A stretch of DNA of 64,000 nucleotides from UBA1268 sp002694955. Its GTDB lineage: Bacteria; Planctomycetota; Planctomycetia; Pirellulales; UBA1268. Shown here piece after piece: positions 55,245 to 64,000 of this stretch. The notes under the pieces are model-generated. The model was given only the letters and a program-made list of their open reading frames with translations. It did no database searches and was not told the origin of the DNA. Positions within the stretch are counted from its first letter, which is position 1. Each line of letters starts with the position of its first letter. The translations under genes were made by a program, and so were the position numbers. The stretch is from contig JALCBP010000005.1 in the NCBI GenBank assembly GCA_028066355.1, forward strand, positions 13,449 to 77,448, read 5' to 3'.

Positions 55245-57428
55245 ATGGCCGCTTCTTCAACAAGAACCAGGAAAAAGAAAAAAAACAAAGTACGCTCGGC
55301 TTCTCGCAGCACAACTCCGGAAAGTTCGACCTCGGCAGCAGAGAACAAAAAACCACGAACAAAGCGGCGAGCCAGTGCCCAGAAACTTGCTACCGGACAA
55401 CGAGATATTTCAGTAAGTGAGTTCTTTGCAAAGAACCGGCACCTACTCGGCTTTGACTCTCCAAGAAAAGCACTCCTAACAAGTGTGAAGGAAGCTGTTG
55501 ATAACTCACTCGATGCATGTGAAGAAGCTGGCATTCTTCCTGAGATTTGGGTCCGTATTGATCAGACTGGCGAAACTGGCAGACGGTTTTCTGTTAGCGT
55601 GCAAGACAACGGACCCGGTATCGTTCGAAAGCAGATACCTCTCATTTTTGGAAAGCTTTTGTATGGATCAAAGTTCCATCGTTTAAGGATGAGTAGGGGA
55701 CAACAGGGTATTGGAATTTCGGCTGCTGGAATGTATGGCGTACTTACAACAGGCAAACCGGTAAAGATTATTTCAAAGACTTCTCGTAAGGATCCTGCTC
55801 ACTATTACGAACTACGGATCGACACAAAAACAAACCAACCTGAAATTCTAAATGGTCGAGGTGCCGGTGTTGACATTCCACCCGGCAAGGCTGGTGATAC
55901 CATGATGCACAAGCGTGGAATTGAATGGGTCGCAAAAAACGACCTCGATGAGGACACCGAACATGGCACCCGTGTCACCATCGAGATGGAGGCAAAATTC
56001 CAACGCGGTCGTGGCAGTGTTGAGGAATACTTGGAGCAAACGGCAATCGCCAACCCTCATACACGTATTCATTTCCAAGGGCCAGATGGGAATGAGCGTT
56101 TGCTCGAACGAGCAAACCACGAACTTCCCCCGGAGCCAAAAGAAATTAAACCTCATCCATATGGGGTAGAACTTGGCCGCCTTGTCACGCTGCTTCAAGA
56201 GCAGCCAAAAATGACATTATCTCAATTTCTCAACCAAAGTTTCTCGCGCGTATCACCCACCACCGCTCGAAAACTTTGTAACGCGGCGGATCTCTCAACC
56301 CGAGTCAATACAGGAAAGTTGGGACGCGGTGAAGCGGATGCTCTCTACGCAGCAATTCAGTCAACTCGAATTCCTCCACCCTCTACAGATTGCGTTGTGC
56401 CTATTGGTGAGCAGAGGCTTTTGGCTGGGCTTCATCAGGTTGTGCCGGGAGAATTCTTTACTGCTGCAACACGACCACCGGGAGTCTATCGAGGAAATCC
56501 TTTTGTTATCGAAGCTGCTCTAGCGTACGGAGGTGCTGCCGCTGCACGAAAAGTCTCGCTTGAAGCACTTACCGAACTTGCAGCGGAAAGTGACGCACGA
56601 AGCCTTCGTCAATTCCTGGCAACTACATTTGGTGGCGTAGGAACAGAAGCGGCTGACAAAATTTTGACCGAGGCAAAACTGACACCTCGACAATCACCAT
56701 CAAAACTAAAAAAAGCTGCCTTGCGAGATCTTCATGAAGCGATGAAGCACGTCAATCTCGATGAGGGTCAGAGCATGAATGTACTTCGCTTTGCCAATCG
56801 TGTCCCACTTCAATTCCAACACGCAGCCTGTGCAATTACACAAACTATTCTTTCAACAAACTGGAGGTCGTATGGGCTCTCACAGTCTCGTGGAAGTCTT
56901 CCTAGTGCTCCAATTACTGTCATGGTCCACATGGCAAGTGTGTGGGTGCCATTTACCAGTGAATCAAAAGAGGCCGTTGCTTCTTACCCTGAGATCCAGA
57001 AAGAAGTGCGGCTGGCCCTCCAAGCAGTCGGACGAAAGCTCGGCATGTATCTCAGACGACGCCTTAAAGTTGCACAGGAAGGCCAGCGACGAACAATTTT
57101 CCTTCGCTACTTGGGCGAAGTCGCCACAGCTGTTGCAACGATCAATGGTGGGAATCGAGACAAAATCTACGAGGAACTTCTACGAGTTGCCAAAAAGAAA
57201 ACTGCTGAAGCAGACGTAAAATTAGACGAGTCCGGCCAACCTATTGATGAGCCTGAGGAACTGAATCTCGGGGAAAACGTGATCATTGTGTCGCAGCGAG
57301 GACACCAAGAAAGTGATGAAGAACCAGCGGCTACAGAGTCAGAAGGAAAACAAGAGAAAACAAAAAAGAAGGTAAGAAAGAAAACAAAAAAGAAAATCTT
57401 AAAAAAACGACGAGTGAAAAAAAAATAG
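55245..57428 (+). CDS. top6B: DNA topoisomerase VI subunit B
   Basis: GHKL ATPase subunit of a type IIB topoisomerase, 727 residues from ATG 55245. GHKL motifs are clear: KEAVDNSLDA with Asn87 as Mg ligand, VQDNGPGI at 119-126, GQQGIGISAAGMYG from residue 152 and EHGTRVTIEME. FGKLLYGSKFHRLRMSRGQQG is characteristic of Top6B/Spo11-partner proteins. The C-terminal half has the transducer (RFANRVPLQFQ, VMVHMASVWVPFTSESKEA, YPEIQKEVRLALQAVGRKL). Both ends are Lys-rich (N-terminal 50 and final 30 residues), unlike the roughly 530-residue archaeal protein. The catalytic A subunit gene is not in the window; the next gene is an unrelated, convergent DUF1501. Confidence 0.9.
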   Translation: MAASSTRTRKKKKNKVRSASRSTTPESSTSAAENKKPRTKRRASAQKLATGQRDISVSEFFAKNRHLLGFDSPRKALLTSVKEAVDNSLDACEEAGILPEIWVRIDQTGETGRRFSVSVQDNGPGIVRKQIPLIFGKLLYGSKFHRLRMSRGQQGIGISAAGMYGVLTTGKPVKIISKTSRKDPAHYYELRIDTKTNQPEILNGRGAGVDIPPGKAGDTMMHKRGIEWVAKNDLDEDTEHGTRVTIEMEAKFQRGRGSVEEYLEQTAIANPHTRIHFQGPDGNERLLERANHELPPEPKEIKPHPYGVELGRLVTLLQEQPKMTLSQFLNQSFSRVSPTTARKLCNAADLSTRVNTGKLGRGEADALYAAIQSTRIPPPSTDCVVPIGEQRLLAGLHQVVPGEFFTAATRPPGVYRGNPFVIEAALAYGGAAAARKVSLEALTELAAESDARSLRQFLATTFGGVGTEAADKILTEAKLTPRQSPSKLKKAALRDLHEAMKHVNLDEGQSMNVLRFANRVPLQFQHAACAITQTILSTNWRSYGLSQSRGSLPSAPITVMVHMASVWVPFTSESKEAVASYPEIQKEVRLALQAVGRKLGMYLRRRLKVAQEGQRRTIFLRYLGEVATAVATINGGNRDKIYEELLRVAKKKTAEADVKLDESGQPIDEPEELNLGENVIIVSQRGHQESDEEPAATESEGKQEKTKKKVRKKTKKKILKKRRVKKK

Positions 57429-57573
57429 CTCACACGAAAAAACATCGGTATTAATTATTTTGATTTTTATCGGTATTTAAGTAGCAACGAAGCTCTTCTC
57501 TTGAACTTCCATGGTTCCTTTCGTGGTTTGTCCAAACAGAGCCTGCCTCTGTCCATTGGATAGTCCGTAAATG

Positions 57574-59034
57574 TCAGCTGAGTACACCGTGGACGACTTC
57601 TCCATGAACATCAGTCAGCCGAAAATCCCGTCCCTGATAGGGAAAGGTGAGCCGCAGATGATCAATACCCATGAGGTGAAGGATCGTGGCGTTGAGATCA
57701 TGTACATGCACCTTTTGCTCAGGTGTCACGATGTTGTAAGAGTAGTCATCCGTTGTACCCCACGTCAGGCCACCCCGTATACCTGCACCAGCCATGAGTG
57801 TGGTGAAACACCGCGGATGATGGTCACGACCATAATTCGTTTCTGTCAGATTGCCCTGTGAATAGATGGTTCGCCCAAATTCACCACCCCAGACGATCAG
57901 CGTCTCGTCAAGGAGGCCACGTTGATCAAGATCGTCCAGCAAAGCTCCTGTTGCCTGATCCGTATCCTTCACTTGACCCCGGATTGCCTTTGGTAGTCCT
58001 CCGTGATGATCCCAACCCATATGAAAGCACTGCACAAACCGCACACCACGCTCTGACAGCCTCCGAGCAAGCAAGCAGTTATAAGCGTAGCTTCCATGGC
58101 GATATACGTCTGGTCCGTACGACTCCAACACATGCTTCGGCTCATCAGAAAAATCTGCTATCTCCGGCACGCTTGCCTGCATACGAAAGGCCATTTCATA
58201 CTGGCTCGTACGCGCTGCAATATCGGGATCACCAATAATTGCCGCCCGTGAAGCATTGATGGCAGCAATACGGTCAAGTGTTGCTCGCCGTAGGTCACGA
58301 CTCACACCAGGTGGATCAGCAAGATAAAGAACTGGGGCACCTGTGTTGCGAAAGCGAACCCCTTGATGCTGATTTGGCAGGAATCCCGCCCCCCACAATC
58401 GATCATAGAGGGGCTGGTCATTGGGACGACCCGAACCATAGCTAGTCAGCACAATGTACGCAGGTAGATCTGCGTTATCACTGCCAAGACCATAACTCAA
58501 CCAAGATCCAATACTTGGGCGACCGGCCAACTGATGACCTGTTTGAAAAAATGTAATCGCTGGATCATGATTAATCTGCTCGGTGTGCATTGAGCGAATC
58601 ATGCACCACCGATCTGCATGGCGAGCCATGTTTGGGACGAGCTCGCTAAACCACATGCCGCTCTGACCATGTTGAGCGAATGAAAACATCGATGGCGCAA
58701 CCGGAAAACTCTTCTGTCCACTCGTCATTGTCGTGAGCCGCTGGCCCTTCCTGATTGAATCCGGCAGATCCTCACCTCGATACTTTTCCATCTGAGGTTT
58801 TGGATCGAACAGGTCCATCTGTGAGGGTGCACCCGACTGAAACAGATAGATGATCCGCTTCGCCTTTGGTGGAAAATGTGGAGCGAACCGTGCGCTTGCA
58901 ACTGTTGCATCTGAAGCGATCACCGGCTTCATCAACGATGCGAGTGCTGCAAAACCAAGCCCCCCACCTGAACCTCCAAGGAAGACCCTGCGATTGATTT
59001 GATCCTGCATCTGAATTGAATGGTCTGTATTCAC
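57574..59034 (-). CDS. DUF1501 secreted protein
   Basis: Protein of 486 residues from GTG 59034; ATG 59010 (codon 9) is an alternative start. A Tat-like leader INRRVFLGGSGGGLGFAALAS is followed by the DUF1501 body: RIIYLFQSGAPSQMDLFDPKP, SMHTEQINHDPAITFFQTG, RLSERGVRFVQCFHMGWDHHGG, LIVWGGEFGRTIYSQG and RDHHPRCFTTLMAGAGIRGG. It is the second DUF1501 copy in the window, only moderately similar to the one at 49.5 kb, and is 3 bases after the DUF1553 gene at 59038, hence co-transcribed. It is convergent with top6B; the 145 bases between hold only an ATCGGTATT direct repeat. Confidence 0.9.
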   Translation of the reverse strand: MNTDHSIQMQDQINRRVFLGGSGGGLGFAALASLMKPVIASDATVASARFAPHFPPKAKRIIYLFQSGAPSQMDLFDPKPQMEKYRGEDLPDSIRKGQRLTTMTSGQKSFPVAPSMFSFAQHGQSGMWFSELVPNMARHADRWCMIRSMHTEQINHDPAITFFQTGHQLAGRPSIGSWLSYGLGSDNADLPAYIVLTSYGSGRPNDQPLYDRLWGAGFLPNQHQGVRFRNTGAPVLYLADPPGVSRDLRRATLDRIAAINASRAAIIGDPDIAARTSQYEMAFRMQASVPEIADFSDEPKHVLESYGPDVYRHGSYAYNCLLARRLSERGVRFVQCFHMGWDHHGGLPKAIRGQVKDTDQATGALLDDLDQRGLLDETLIVWGGEFGRTIYSQGNLTETNYGRDHHPRCFTTLMAGAGIRGGLTWGTTDDYSYNIVTPEQKVHVHDLNATILHLMGIDHLRLTFPYQGRDFRLTDVHGEVVHGVLS

Positions 59035-59037
59035 GTC

Positions 59038-62000
59038 TTATTCTCGCATTATGAATTCATCAAGGTTCAAAAGCACATTCGCGACAAGCGTATAGGCGGC
59101 GTAATCAGGCAGAGGCACATCTTTTGGCGGAGGAACAACACCGACATTGGAGAGCTTCTCTGCTGCATGCGTATCGGAATGAAAAAACTTCCGATCGGCA
59201 GCAAGGCCCTTTTCAAGTGTTTGTAACTCGTGTTTCGTTGGCTTTCGTCCTAATGCTAATTGGAAGCCAAAGCGAATCCGATCTGCTGCCCCCGATCCAC
59301 CTTCTGTCAGCATCCGTCGCGCAAACCCCTGTGCTGCTTCGACAAAGGTGATTTCATTTAGCAGAGCAAGTGCCTGTAATGGTGTATTTGTCCGCGAACG
59401 CTTCACTGTACATGTTTCCCTGTTAGGCGCATCAAACAGAAGCATCGTCGGTGGGCCGGCCGTCCGTTTCCAAATCGTATACATACTGCGACGATATCGG
59501 TCTTCATTCGTCGCAGGCTTGTACCCACGTAAGTCTCCATATTTACTTGTTTCATCCCAAACGCCATCCGGCATCCATGGCCGCACGCTGGGGCCACCGA
59601 TTTTTTTTACAAGCAACCCGGATGTATCAAGTGCAACATCTCGAACAATTTCCGCTGGTAAGCGAATACGTGAAGTACGAGCAAAGAGAATATTTTCTGG
59701 GTCTTTCATGAGTGCTTCTGGCGACACGGCAGAGGCTTGCTGATATACACGACTGGTTACCAACTGTTTCACAAATCGTTTCACGTCCCAGCCGCTTTCC
59801 ATGAAATCCACTGCAAGCCAGTCGAGCAATGCCGGGTGAGTCGGATACGAAGCCTGACTGCCAAGGTTTTCACTTGTTTTTACAAGGCCAACACCAAAGA
59901 AACGCTCCCACATACGATTCACCCAGACTCGCGCTGTGAGCGGGTTCTCTCTTGAGACAATCCAGCGAGCAAGTGAAAGCCGGTCAGCGTTCTCACCATC
60001 AGAGAGCGGCGGTAGGAAAGCAGGAAGCCCTGGCTCGACGACTTCGCCCCTTTTGTCGTACTCTCCACGAAGGAGCACGAAGGCCTCACGAGGCGCACCC
60101 TCTTTCATGACCATCGCACTTGGAATTCGATTGCGAAAGGATTCAAGGCTTTTCTGTGCAGCATCACGAGTAGCTTCGGCTTGCTGAATGGGACCACTTA
60201 CATTTCCACGATAATGCTTCTCCAGTTCTTTTTGCTGCTCTGGAGTGCGCTCATCGGCAGTGGCTGACAAACCATCACGAACAAGTTTCGAAAGTCGAAT
60301 TCCTTTGACTCCAATAATGCTCGGATCCTCAGCTGAATACGCTACACGAAACCGTGCAATCGTGTGCTCCGGATGCCTAGATTCCTGCCTCACAGTCATG
60401 ACAAGCCGAGAATTATCTTGAACTGTTACCGACTTCTGAGGAAACAATGCAACAGTTCGTTGTTTTTTTAAATCTTGTAGATGACCATCAATCGCCCAAC
60501 CATCAACTTTTTTCCCTGTGAGTAGTTTTGCTGCTTCCCAACCCTTCTGCTGATAACTCGCATCTGCCCGCTTAAACACAATTGGTACTGCCTTCCCGTC
60601 ACCAGGCGGATGAATCTCTGCTTCAATTTTCGTTACCACGACATTGCCATTTCCACCACGACCGTATCCACCTCCAGCGAGCCCCTCCACCGGTAAAAGC
60701 TCTATTCGCAAACCACCAAAATCACCGGGTGGAATAAGAGCCTCAACTGTATAACTGTCCTGCGGAGGACGATCTCCCTCCACAAGACATGTACCATCAC
60801 CGTCAACACGAATTGTTGCCCCACCAGCACTGGTTACCTCGATTGGTTCAATCGACTTCCAGACTTGCCCGGGCGTACCAAGGAGTGATTTGGTTTCATG
60901 TACCCACGCTTCAAGTAAGGTGCTGAAATTCTCTTCTTCTGCACTCAAAGCATCTTTAGCGTTGGCAACAACCTGCTCTAGCTTTGCAATTTCTTTTACT
61001 TGATTTTCATCCGGAAGGAGATGAATCGGGGCAGAATTACCACCACTCCGATTTGACTTGCCCATGATTGTTCCGGTTTCCGGAACATTGTTGAATAACG
61101 CAAATAATGAGTAGAACTCCCGTTGGGTTAGTGGGTCATACTTATGATCATGACAGCGGGCACATCCCACAGTAAGTCCAAGCCATGTCTGCCCGGTCGT
61201 TTCAACTCGATCGATGACAGTCTCGACTCGCCATTCCTCAGCAATGATCCCCCCTTCACCATTAATACGATGGTTCCGATTGAAACCAGTTGCAACAATC
61301 TGATCTCGTGTTGGATGAGGGAGCATGTCACCAGCAAGTTGCTCAATCGTAAATTGATTAAAAGAGAGATTACGATTGAAAGCTTCTATTACCCAATCAC
61401 GCCATGGCCAATTAGAGCGACTGGAGTCAGTCTGATATCCATGGCTGTCGGCATAGCGGGCGGCATCGAGCCATTCGATTGCCATGCGTTCACCATAGTG
61501 TGGACTTGTCAGTAATGCGTCCACATAACGCTCATACGCACCATCTGTATCATCTTGCAGAAACTTCTCTGCTACTTCTGGCGATGGTGGCAAACCAGTG
61601 AGATCAAGCGCTACGCGTCTCGCTAACGTCTTTCGTCTGGCGTTTTGACTTGGAGCAATCTTTTCCTGCTCGAGCCTTGCCAGAATGAAATTATCAATCG
61701 GTGTCAGCGGCCACTTCGTATCAATAACATCAGGCACTACCGGTCTTTTAATCTGCTCGAATGCCCAATGCTTTTCATATTGTGCACCCTCTGCTATCCA
61801 TTGAGCAAACAACTGGGCTTCTTCTTGAGTTACTGGCTTGCCTACCTCTGGTGGTGGCATGACGATGTCTGGGTCTTTGCTGTTGATTCGCGCAATGATC
61901 TCACTCTTGGATGGTTTCCCCGGAACGAGAGCGTACGATCCACTTTCGAGGGCTGCGGTGGCATCCGTCACGGTATCCAGCCGAAGCCCAGACTGACGTT

Positions 62001-62145
62001 TCTCAGCATCTGGACCATGACACGTGAAGCAACGATCAGAAAGAATTGGGCGAATGTCTTTATTAAACGATATCGCTTTGGTATCAGCCATGCCTTGTCG
62101 AGCAGTTGCAGCAAGACATAGCAACCCAAAAATAATCCGCGACAT
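59038..62145 (-). CDS. Planctomycete cytochrome / DUF1549 / DUF1553 protein
   Basis: Protein of 1035 residues from ATG 62145, which starts a signal peptide (MSRIIFGLLCLAATARQGMA) and has GGAG upstream; the open frame begins 7 codons earlier at a TTG. PSCyt1 carries heme motif Cys39-F-T-Cys42-His43 and later VMPPPEVGKPVTQEEAQLF. DUF1549 (RRVALDLTGLPPSPE, AIEWLDAARYADSHGYQTD) contains CARCHDHKYDPLTQREFY, a second CxxCH. A middle insertion at about 430-620 looks beta-rich and carbohydrate-module-like. DUF1553 ends the protein (NPLTARVWVNRMWERFFGVG, CTVKRSRTNTPLQALALLNE). It leads the pair with the DUF1501 gene. Confidence 0.92.
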   Translation of the reverse strand: MSRIIFGLLCLAATARQGMADTKAISFNKDIRPILSDRCFTCHGPDAEKRQSGLRLDTVTDATAALESGSYALVPGKPSKSEIIARINSKDPDIVMPPPEVGKPVTQEEAQLFAQWIAEGAQYEKHWAFEQIKRPVVPDVIDTKWPLTPIDNFILARLEQEKIAPSQNARRKTLARRVALDLTGLPPSPEVAEKFLQDDTDGAYERYVDALLTSPHYGERMAIEWLDAARYADSHGYQTDSSRSNWPWRDWVIEAFNRNLSFNQFTIEQLAGDMLPHPTRDQIVATGFNRNHRINGEGGIIAEEWRVETVIDRVETTGQTWLGLTVGCARCHDHKYDPLTQREFYSLFALFNNVPETGTIMGKSNRSGGNSAPIHLLPDENQVKEIAKLEQVVANAKDALSAEEENFSTLLEAWVHETKSLLGTPGQVWKSIEPIEVTSAGGATIRVDGDGTCLVEGDRPPQDSYTVEALIPPGDFGGLRIELLPVEGLAGGGYGRGGNGNVVVTKIEAEIHPPGDGKAVPIVFKRADASYQQKGWEAAKLLTGKKVDGWAIDGHLQDLKKQRTVALFPQKSVTVQDNSRLVMTVRQESRHPEHTIARFRVAYSAEDPSIIGVKGIRLSKLVRDGLSATADERTPEQQKELEKHYRGNVSGPIQQAEATRDAAQKSLESFRNRIPSAMVMKEGAPREAFVLLRGEYDKRGEVVEPGLPAFLPPLSDGENADRLSLARWIVSRENPLTARVWVNRMWERFFGVGLVKTSENLGSQASYPTHPALLDWLAVDFMESGWDVKRFVKQLVTSRVYQQASAVSPEALMKDPENILFARTSRIRLPAEIVRDVALDTSGLLVKKIGGPSVRPWMPDGVWDETSKYGDLRGYKPATNEDRYRRSMYTIWKRTAGPPTMLLFDAPNRETCTVKRSRTNTPLQALALLNEITFVEAAQGFARRMLTEGGSGAADRIRFGFQLALGRKPTKHELQTLEKGLAADRKFFHSDTHAAEKLSNVGVVPPPKDVPLPDYAAYTLVANVLLNLDEFIMRE

Positions 62146-62166
62146 GAGAAAGTGCTCCGATCGCAA

Positions 62167-62472
62167 ACAATAGGAAGCACCCGCGTCGCCGTTCGTTCAA
62201 TACCATCGTGGTAGCCGAACGCGGACCGTACTGGTCGATCAGCGGGAACACTACATTCAAATGTAGTATATCTATTTACATTATGAATAAGAGAAGAACC
62301 ATCGCCAGAAACATGTCTACATATGCGTCGCCGTGCTTTATTTGGAGCATTCATCGGCTGCTATCACTGTTTCAAGCAAGAACTATTGCTGCTCTTATTT
62401 ATCTTCACGTTCAGCTGCCACATTTTACTTTTTACTGTCTCAGGTCTTGCCTCTCATTTTCCGCGCGAATAT
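62167..62472. other. Intergenic region with two inverted repeats
   Basis: About 300 bases upstream of the minus-strand DUF1553 gene. A compound hairpin lies at 62190-62221 (CGTTCG pairing with CGAACG, enclosing TACCA-TCG-TGGTA). A second inverted repeat ACTACATT-CA-AATGTAGT is at 62250-62267. Either could be a regulator binding site or part of the leader RNA. No gene recognised. Confidence 0.55.
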
Positions 62473-63141
62473 TTATCGCCCCTCACCTGAGCCATCAATG
62501 ATCTCGGAAACAGGTGGGTGAAGTGCCTCTATCCGTTCTTGAAGCTCCCTCATCTCTTCCTCGAGTTCTTCGACCCGCTCGTTGAGTTCCATAAACCGTT
62601 CTCGAGCCTGACCCATCATTCCTCGTGCTTGATGCATACGCTCTTCAATTTGCTCGCGCATTTCTTCATGTGTTCGATGAACGTGCTCTGCCATTTCTTC
62701 AGACTGTTGCATTCGGTCATTGATGGCTTCTCGAACCTGACGTTCAAAATCGTGACGTCGACCTTCGTCTTTCATTCTCCGTTCACTTTCAAAGTGGTCT
62801 GGCCTATGTGGTGGCTGATGACCAGCTGGATTGTGTCCAGCACCACCACGACGCTCAATACGATCAAGGCGTGCAATCACTTCATCAAAACGCCTCATCA
62901 AATGATCCATTATTGGACCACCTTCTACTGGACCTCGACCACCTTCGTGACTGGGTGGTTTGTGATTGTGCATTGGTTCTCGTTCTCGATCAGCGGATCC
63001 TGGACCACGACCTTCCGGTGGCCTATTTCCCTGTCGCTGTAACCGAGGTGACTCTTCAGCGCTCACCCCCCACTGTGGAGCAATGAAGACGATAGCGAGA
63101 CCAGCCAGTGTGGTGACCGCAACGAATGCTGTTTGTTTCAT
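62473..63141 (-). CDS. Secreted coiled-coil protein
   Basis: Protein of 222 residues with a signal peptide (about 5-28, ending VSAEE). A Pro/Gly/His/Arg-rich segment (about 30-120, for example HNHKPPSHEGGRGP) is followed by a long charged coiled coil at about 120-205 with many Glu/Arg/Met residues (EEMAEHVHRTHEEMREQIEE, LNERVEELEEEMRELQERIE). No family recognised. The His- and Met-rich composition is compatible with metal contact or with a periplasmic scaffold, but neither is shown. It is divergent from the methyltransferase gene. Confidence 0.75.
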   Translation of the reverse strand: MKQTAFVAVTTLAGLAIVFIAPQWGVSAEESPRLQRQGNRPPEGRGPGSADREREPMHNHKPPSHEGGRGPVEGGPIMDHLMRRFDEVIARLDRIERRGGAGHNPAGHQPPHRPDHFESERRMKDEGRRHDFERQVREAINDRMQQSEEMAEHVHRTHEEMREQIEERMHQARGMMGQARERFMELNERVEELEEEMRELQERIEALHPPVSEIIDGSGEGR

Positions 63142-63257
63142 CGAAAATTCCTTTATGCAAGAATAGAGAAGTATCGTTTGGTTACTAACATGGTGCTGGT
63201 GTGGTCGAGTACTGCATCGAAAGTAGTCACCGCAACATCATCAAGCTACCCCCTCTT

Positions 63258-64000
63258 ATGAACGAATCTACCTTGAAAAAGTTGCCCGATCCAGCACTTC
63301 TTGATTTTGGGGTTGATCACTCGGGAACTGGCTATCGTCTTGAAAAAATGGGGGGTGTTGTTCTGATTCGGCCACTGCCATCGACAACGGCCAGACAGCA
63401 GAACCAAGAACTCTGGAAAGAGGCCCATGCAATTTTTCGAGAATCACGGAGAGGCACTGGTGCCTGGAAGTTCGCCTCTCAGCTACCTGATCCATGGCAT
63501 ATCCAGCTTTGTCTTCATGGCGGTCCACTTCAACTCCATGTGAGACCAGCACCATCAGGACAAGTTGGGATTTTTCTGGAGCAGGTGCCTCAGTGGCAAT
63601 GGCTTTCTGAAATCACCCCAAAAGGAAGTCGAGTACTCTCACTGTTCGCACACTCAGGTGCAGCCACACTTGCTTTAGCTCAGGCTGGTGCTGAGGTAGT
63701 GCACGTCGACAGTTCACGTCAAGCAATCCAATTAGCGAGGAGAAACGCAGCGGCTTCTCATTTAGATGACGCACCCATTCGATGGATTTGCGAAGATGCA
63801 CAACGATTTGTAGCCCGAGAAAGAACTCGCGGTAACACCTATGACGGCTTTGTGCTCGATCCACCGTCATGGGGTCATGGCCCCAAGGGAGAAGCCTTTT
63901 CTATCGATAGGCATCTTGTATCACTACTATCAGATTGCGCTCAACTGCTTTCTCCAACGGCACATGGCCCAATTCTTCTCACGGCACACTCCCCCGGGTG
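63258..64000 (+). CDS. SAM-dependent rRNA-type methyltransferase (3' truncated)
   Basis: An open frame starts at ATG 63258 and runs off the window end after 247 codons. It contains a class I methyltransferase domain: motif I SLFAHSGAATLALAQAGAEV (about 128-147), the following HVDSSRQAIQLARRNA with the acidic ribose-binding residue, and the catalytic-type motif DGFVLDPPSWGHGPKG (about 196-211). This resembles the RlmI/RlmK-like (COG1092) 23S rRNA cytosine or guanosine methyltransferases. The N-terminal 115 residues are variable, with no PUA domain obvious. The site it modifies cannot be told from this fragment. Starts 116 bases from the divergent coiled-coil gene. Confidence 0.82.
   Translation, partial: MNESTLKKLPDPALLDFGVDHSGTGYRLEKMGGVVLIRPLPSTTARQQNQELWKEAHAIFRESRRGTGAWKFASQLPDPWHIQLCLHGGPLQLHVRPAPSGQVGIFLEQVPQWQWLSEITPKGSRVLSLFAHSGAATLALAQAGAEVVHVDSSRQAIQLARRNAAASHLDDAPIRWICEDAQRFVARERTRGNTYDGFVLDPPSWGHGPKGEAFSIDRHLVSLLSDCAQLLSPTAHGPILLTAHSPG

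Noticed and set aside
1..64000. tRNA, rRNA, riboswitch, insertion sequence or prophage genes
   Set aside because: Intergenic regions were read for T-loop-like sequences, conserved RNA cores and transposase or integrase motifs; none was convincing, though a dedicated search was not possible.

Overview
The window reads as a planctomycete chromosome, most likely a marine member of the Pirellulales, and it comes from a draft or metagenome assembly because it contains a 100-N gap. Lineage-typical signatures are two DUF1501 plus Planctomycete-cytochrome/DUF1549/DUF1553 gene pairs, a cluster of secreted sulfatases, a long Pirellula/Verrucomicrobium-type heme protein, a protein built of YTV repeats, and pairs of small secreted Pro/Tyr-rich proteins. 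Base composition looks moderate, somewhat below 50% GC by eye. No rRNA, tRNA, CRISPR array, prophage or insertion sequence was recognised.

Layout. 1-7.3 kb: the distal end of a complex I operon (nuoK, cut by the window edge, then nuoL, nuoM, nuoN) followed directly by an Mrp/ApbC P-loop ATPase. 7.3-9.7 kb: an unknown membrane protein, a 38-codon acidic ORF and a secreted sulfatase. 9.8-19.7 kb: a cyclic-nucleotide/patatin phospholipase on the + strand, then on the minus strand a GPH-family sugar symporter, three more sulfatases and a class III aminotransferase. Together the sulfatases and symporter suggest use of sulfated glycans. 20-23.9 kb: a 1263-residue secreted protein with two heme motifs, a LamG-like region and a propeller. 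23.9-28.2 kb (minus): lpxB, a site-2 protease, an SGNH-type hydrolase and an MFS transporter. 28.4-33 kb: a lactonase overlapping panD, a CYTH enzyme, a TlpA-like lipoprotein, a ThiD2-ThiE fusion and a TPR membrane protein.

33.4-39 kb: clpC, a strong hairpin, and an Mla-type lipid transport operon (permease, ATPase, MCE protein). 39-45.2 kb: cyanophycin synthetase (minus) divergent from an ABC transporter and a DUF1854 protein, a cyanophycin-associated locus without a cyanophycinase in view. 45.4-47.3 kb: the YTV-repeat secreted protein, whose stop codon lies in a 13-bp tandem repeat interrupted by the gap. 47.5-49.5 kb: a DUF429 protein and a HTH/TPR regulator. 49.5-53.8 kb and 57.6-62.1 kb: the two DUF1501/DUF1553 pairs. 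Between them lie two small secreted proteins and a topoisomerase VI B subunit gene. 62.5-64 kb: a secreted coiled-coil protein and a SAM-dependent rRNA-type methyltransferase running off the window end.

Most start codons lack a strong Shine-Dalgarno sequence, so several starts were chosen from signal peptides, family N-termini or ATGA-type overlaps and are flagged as uncertain.
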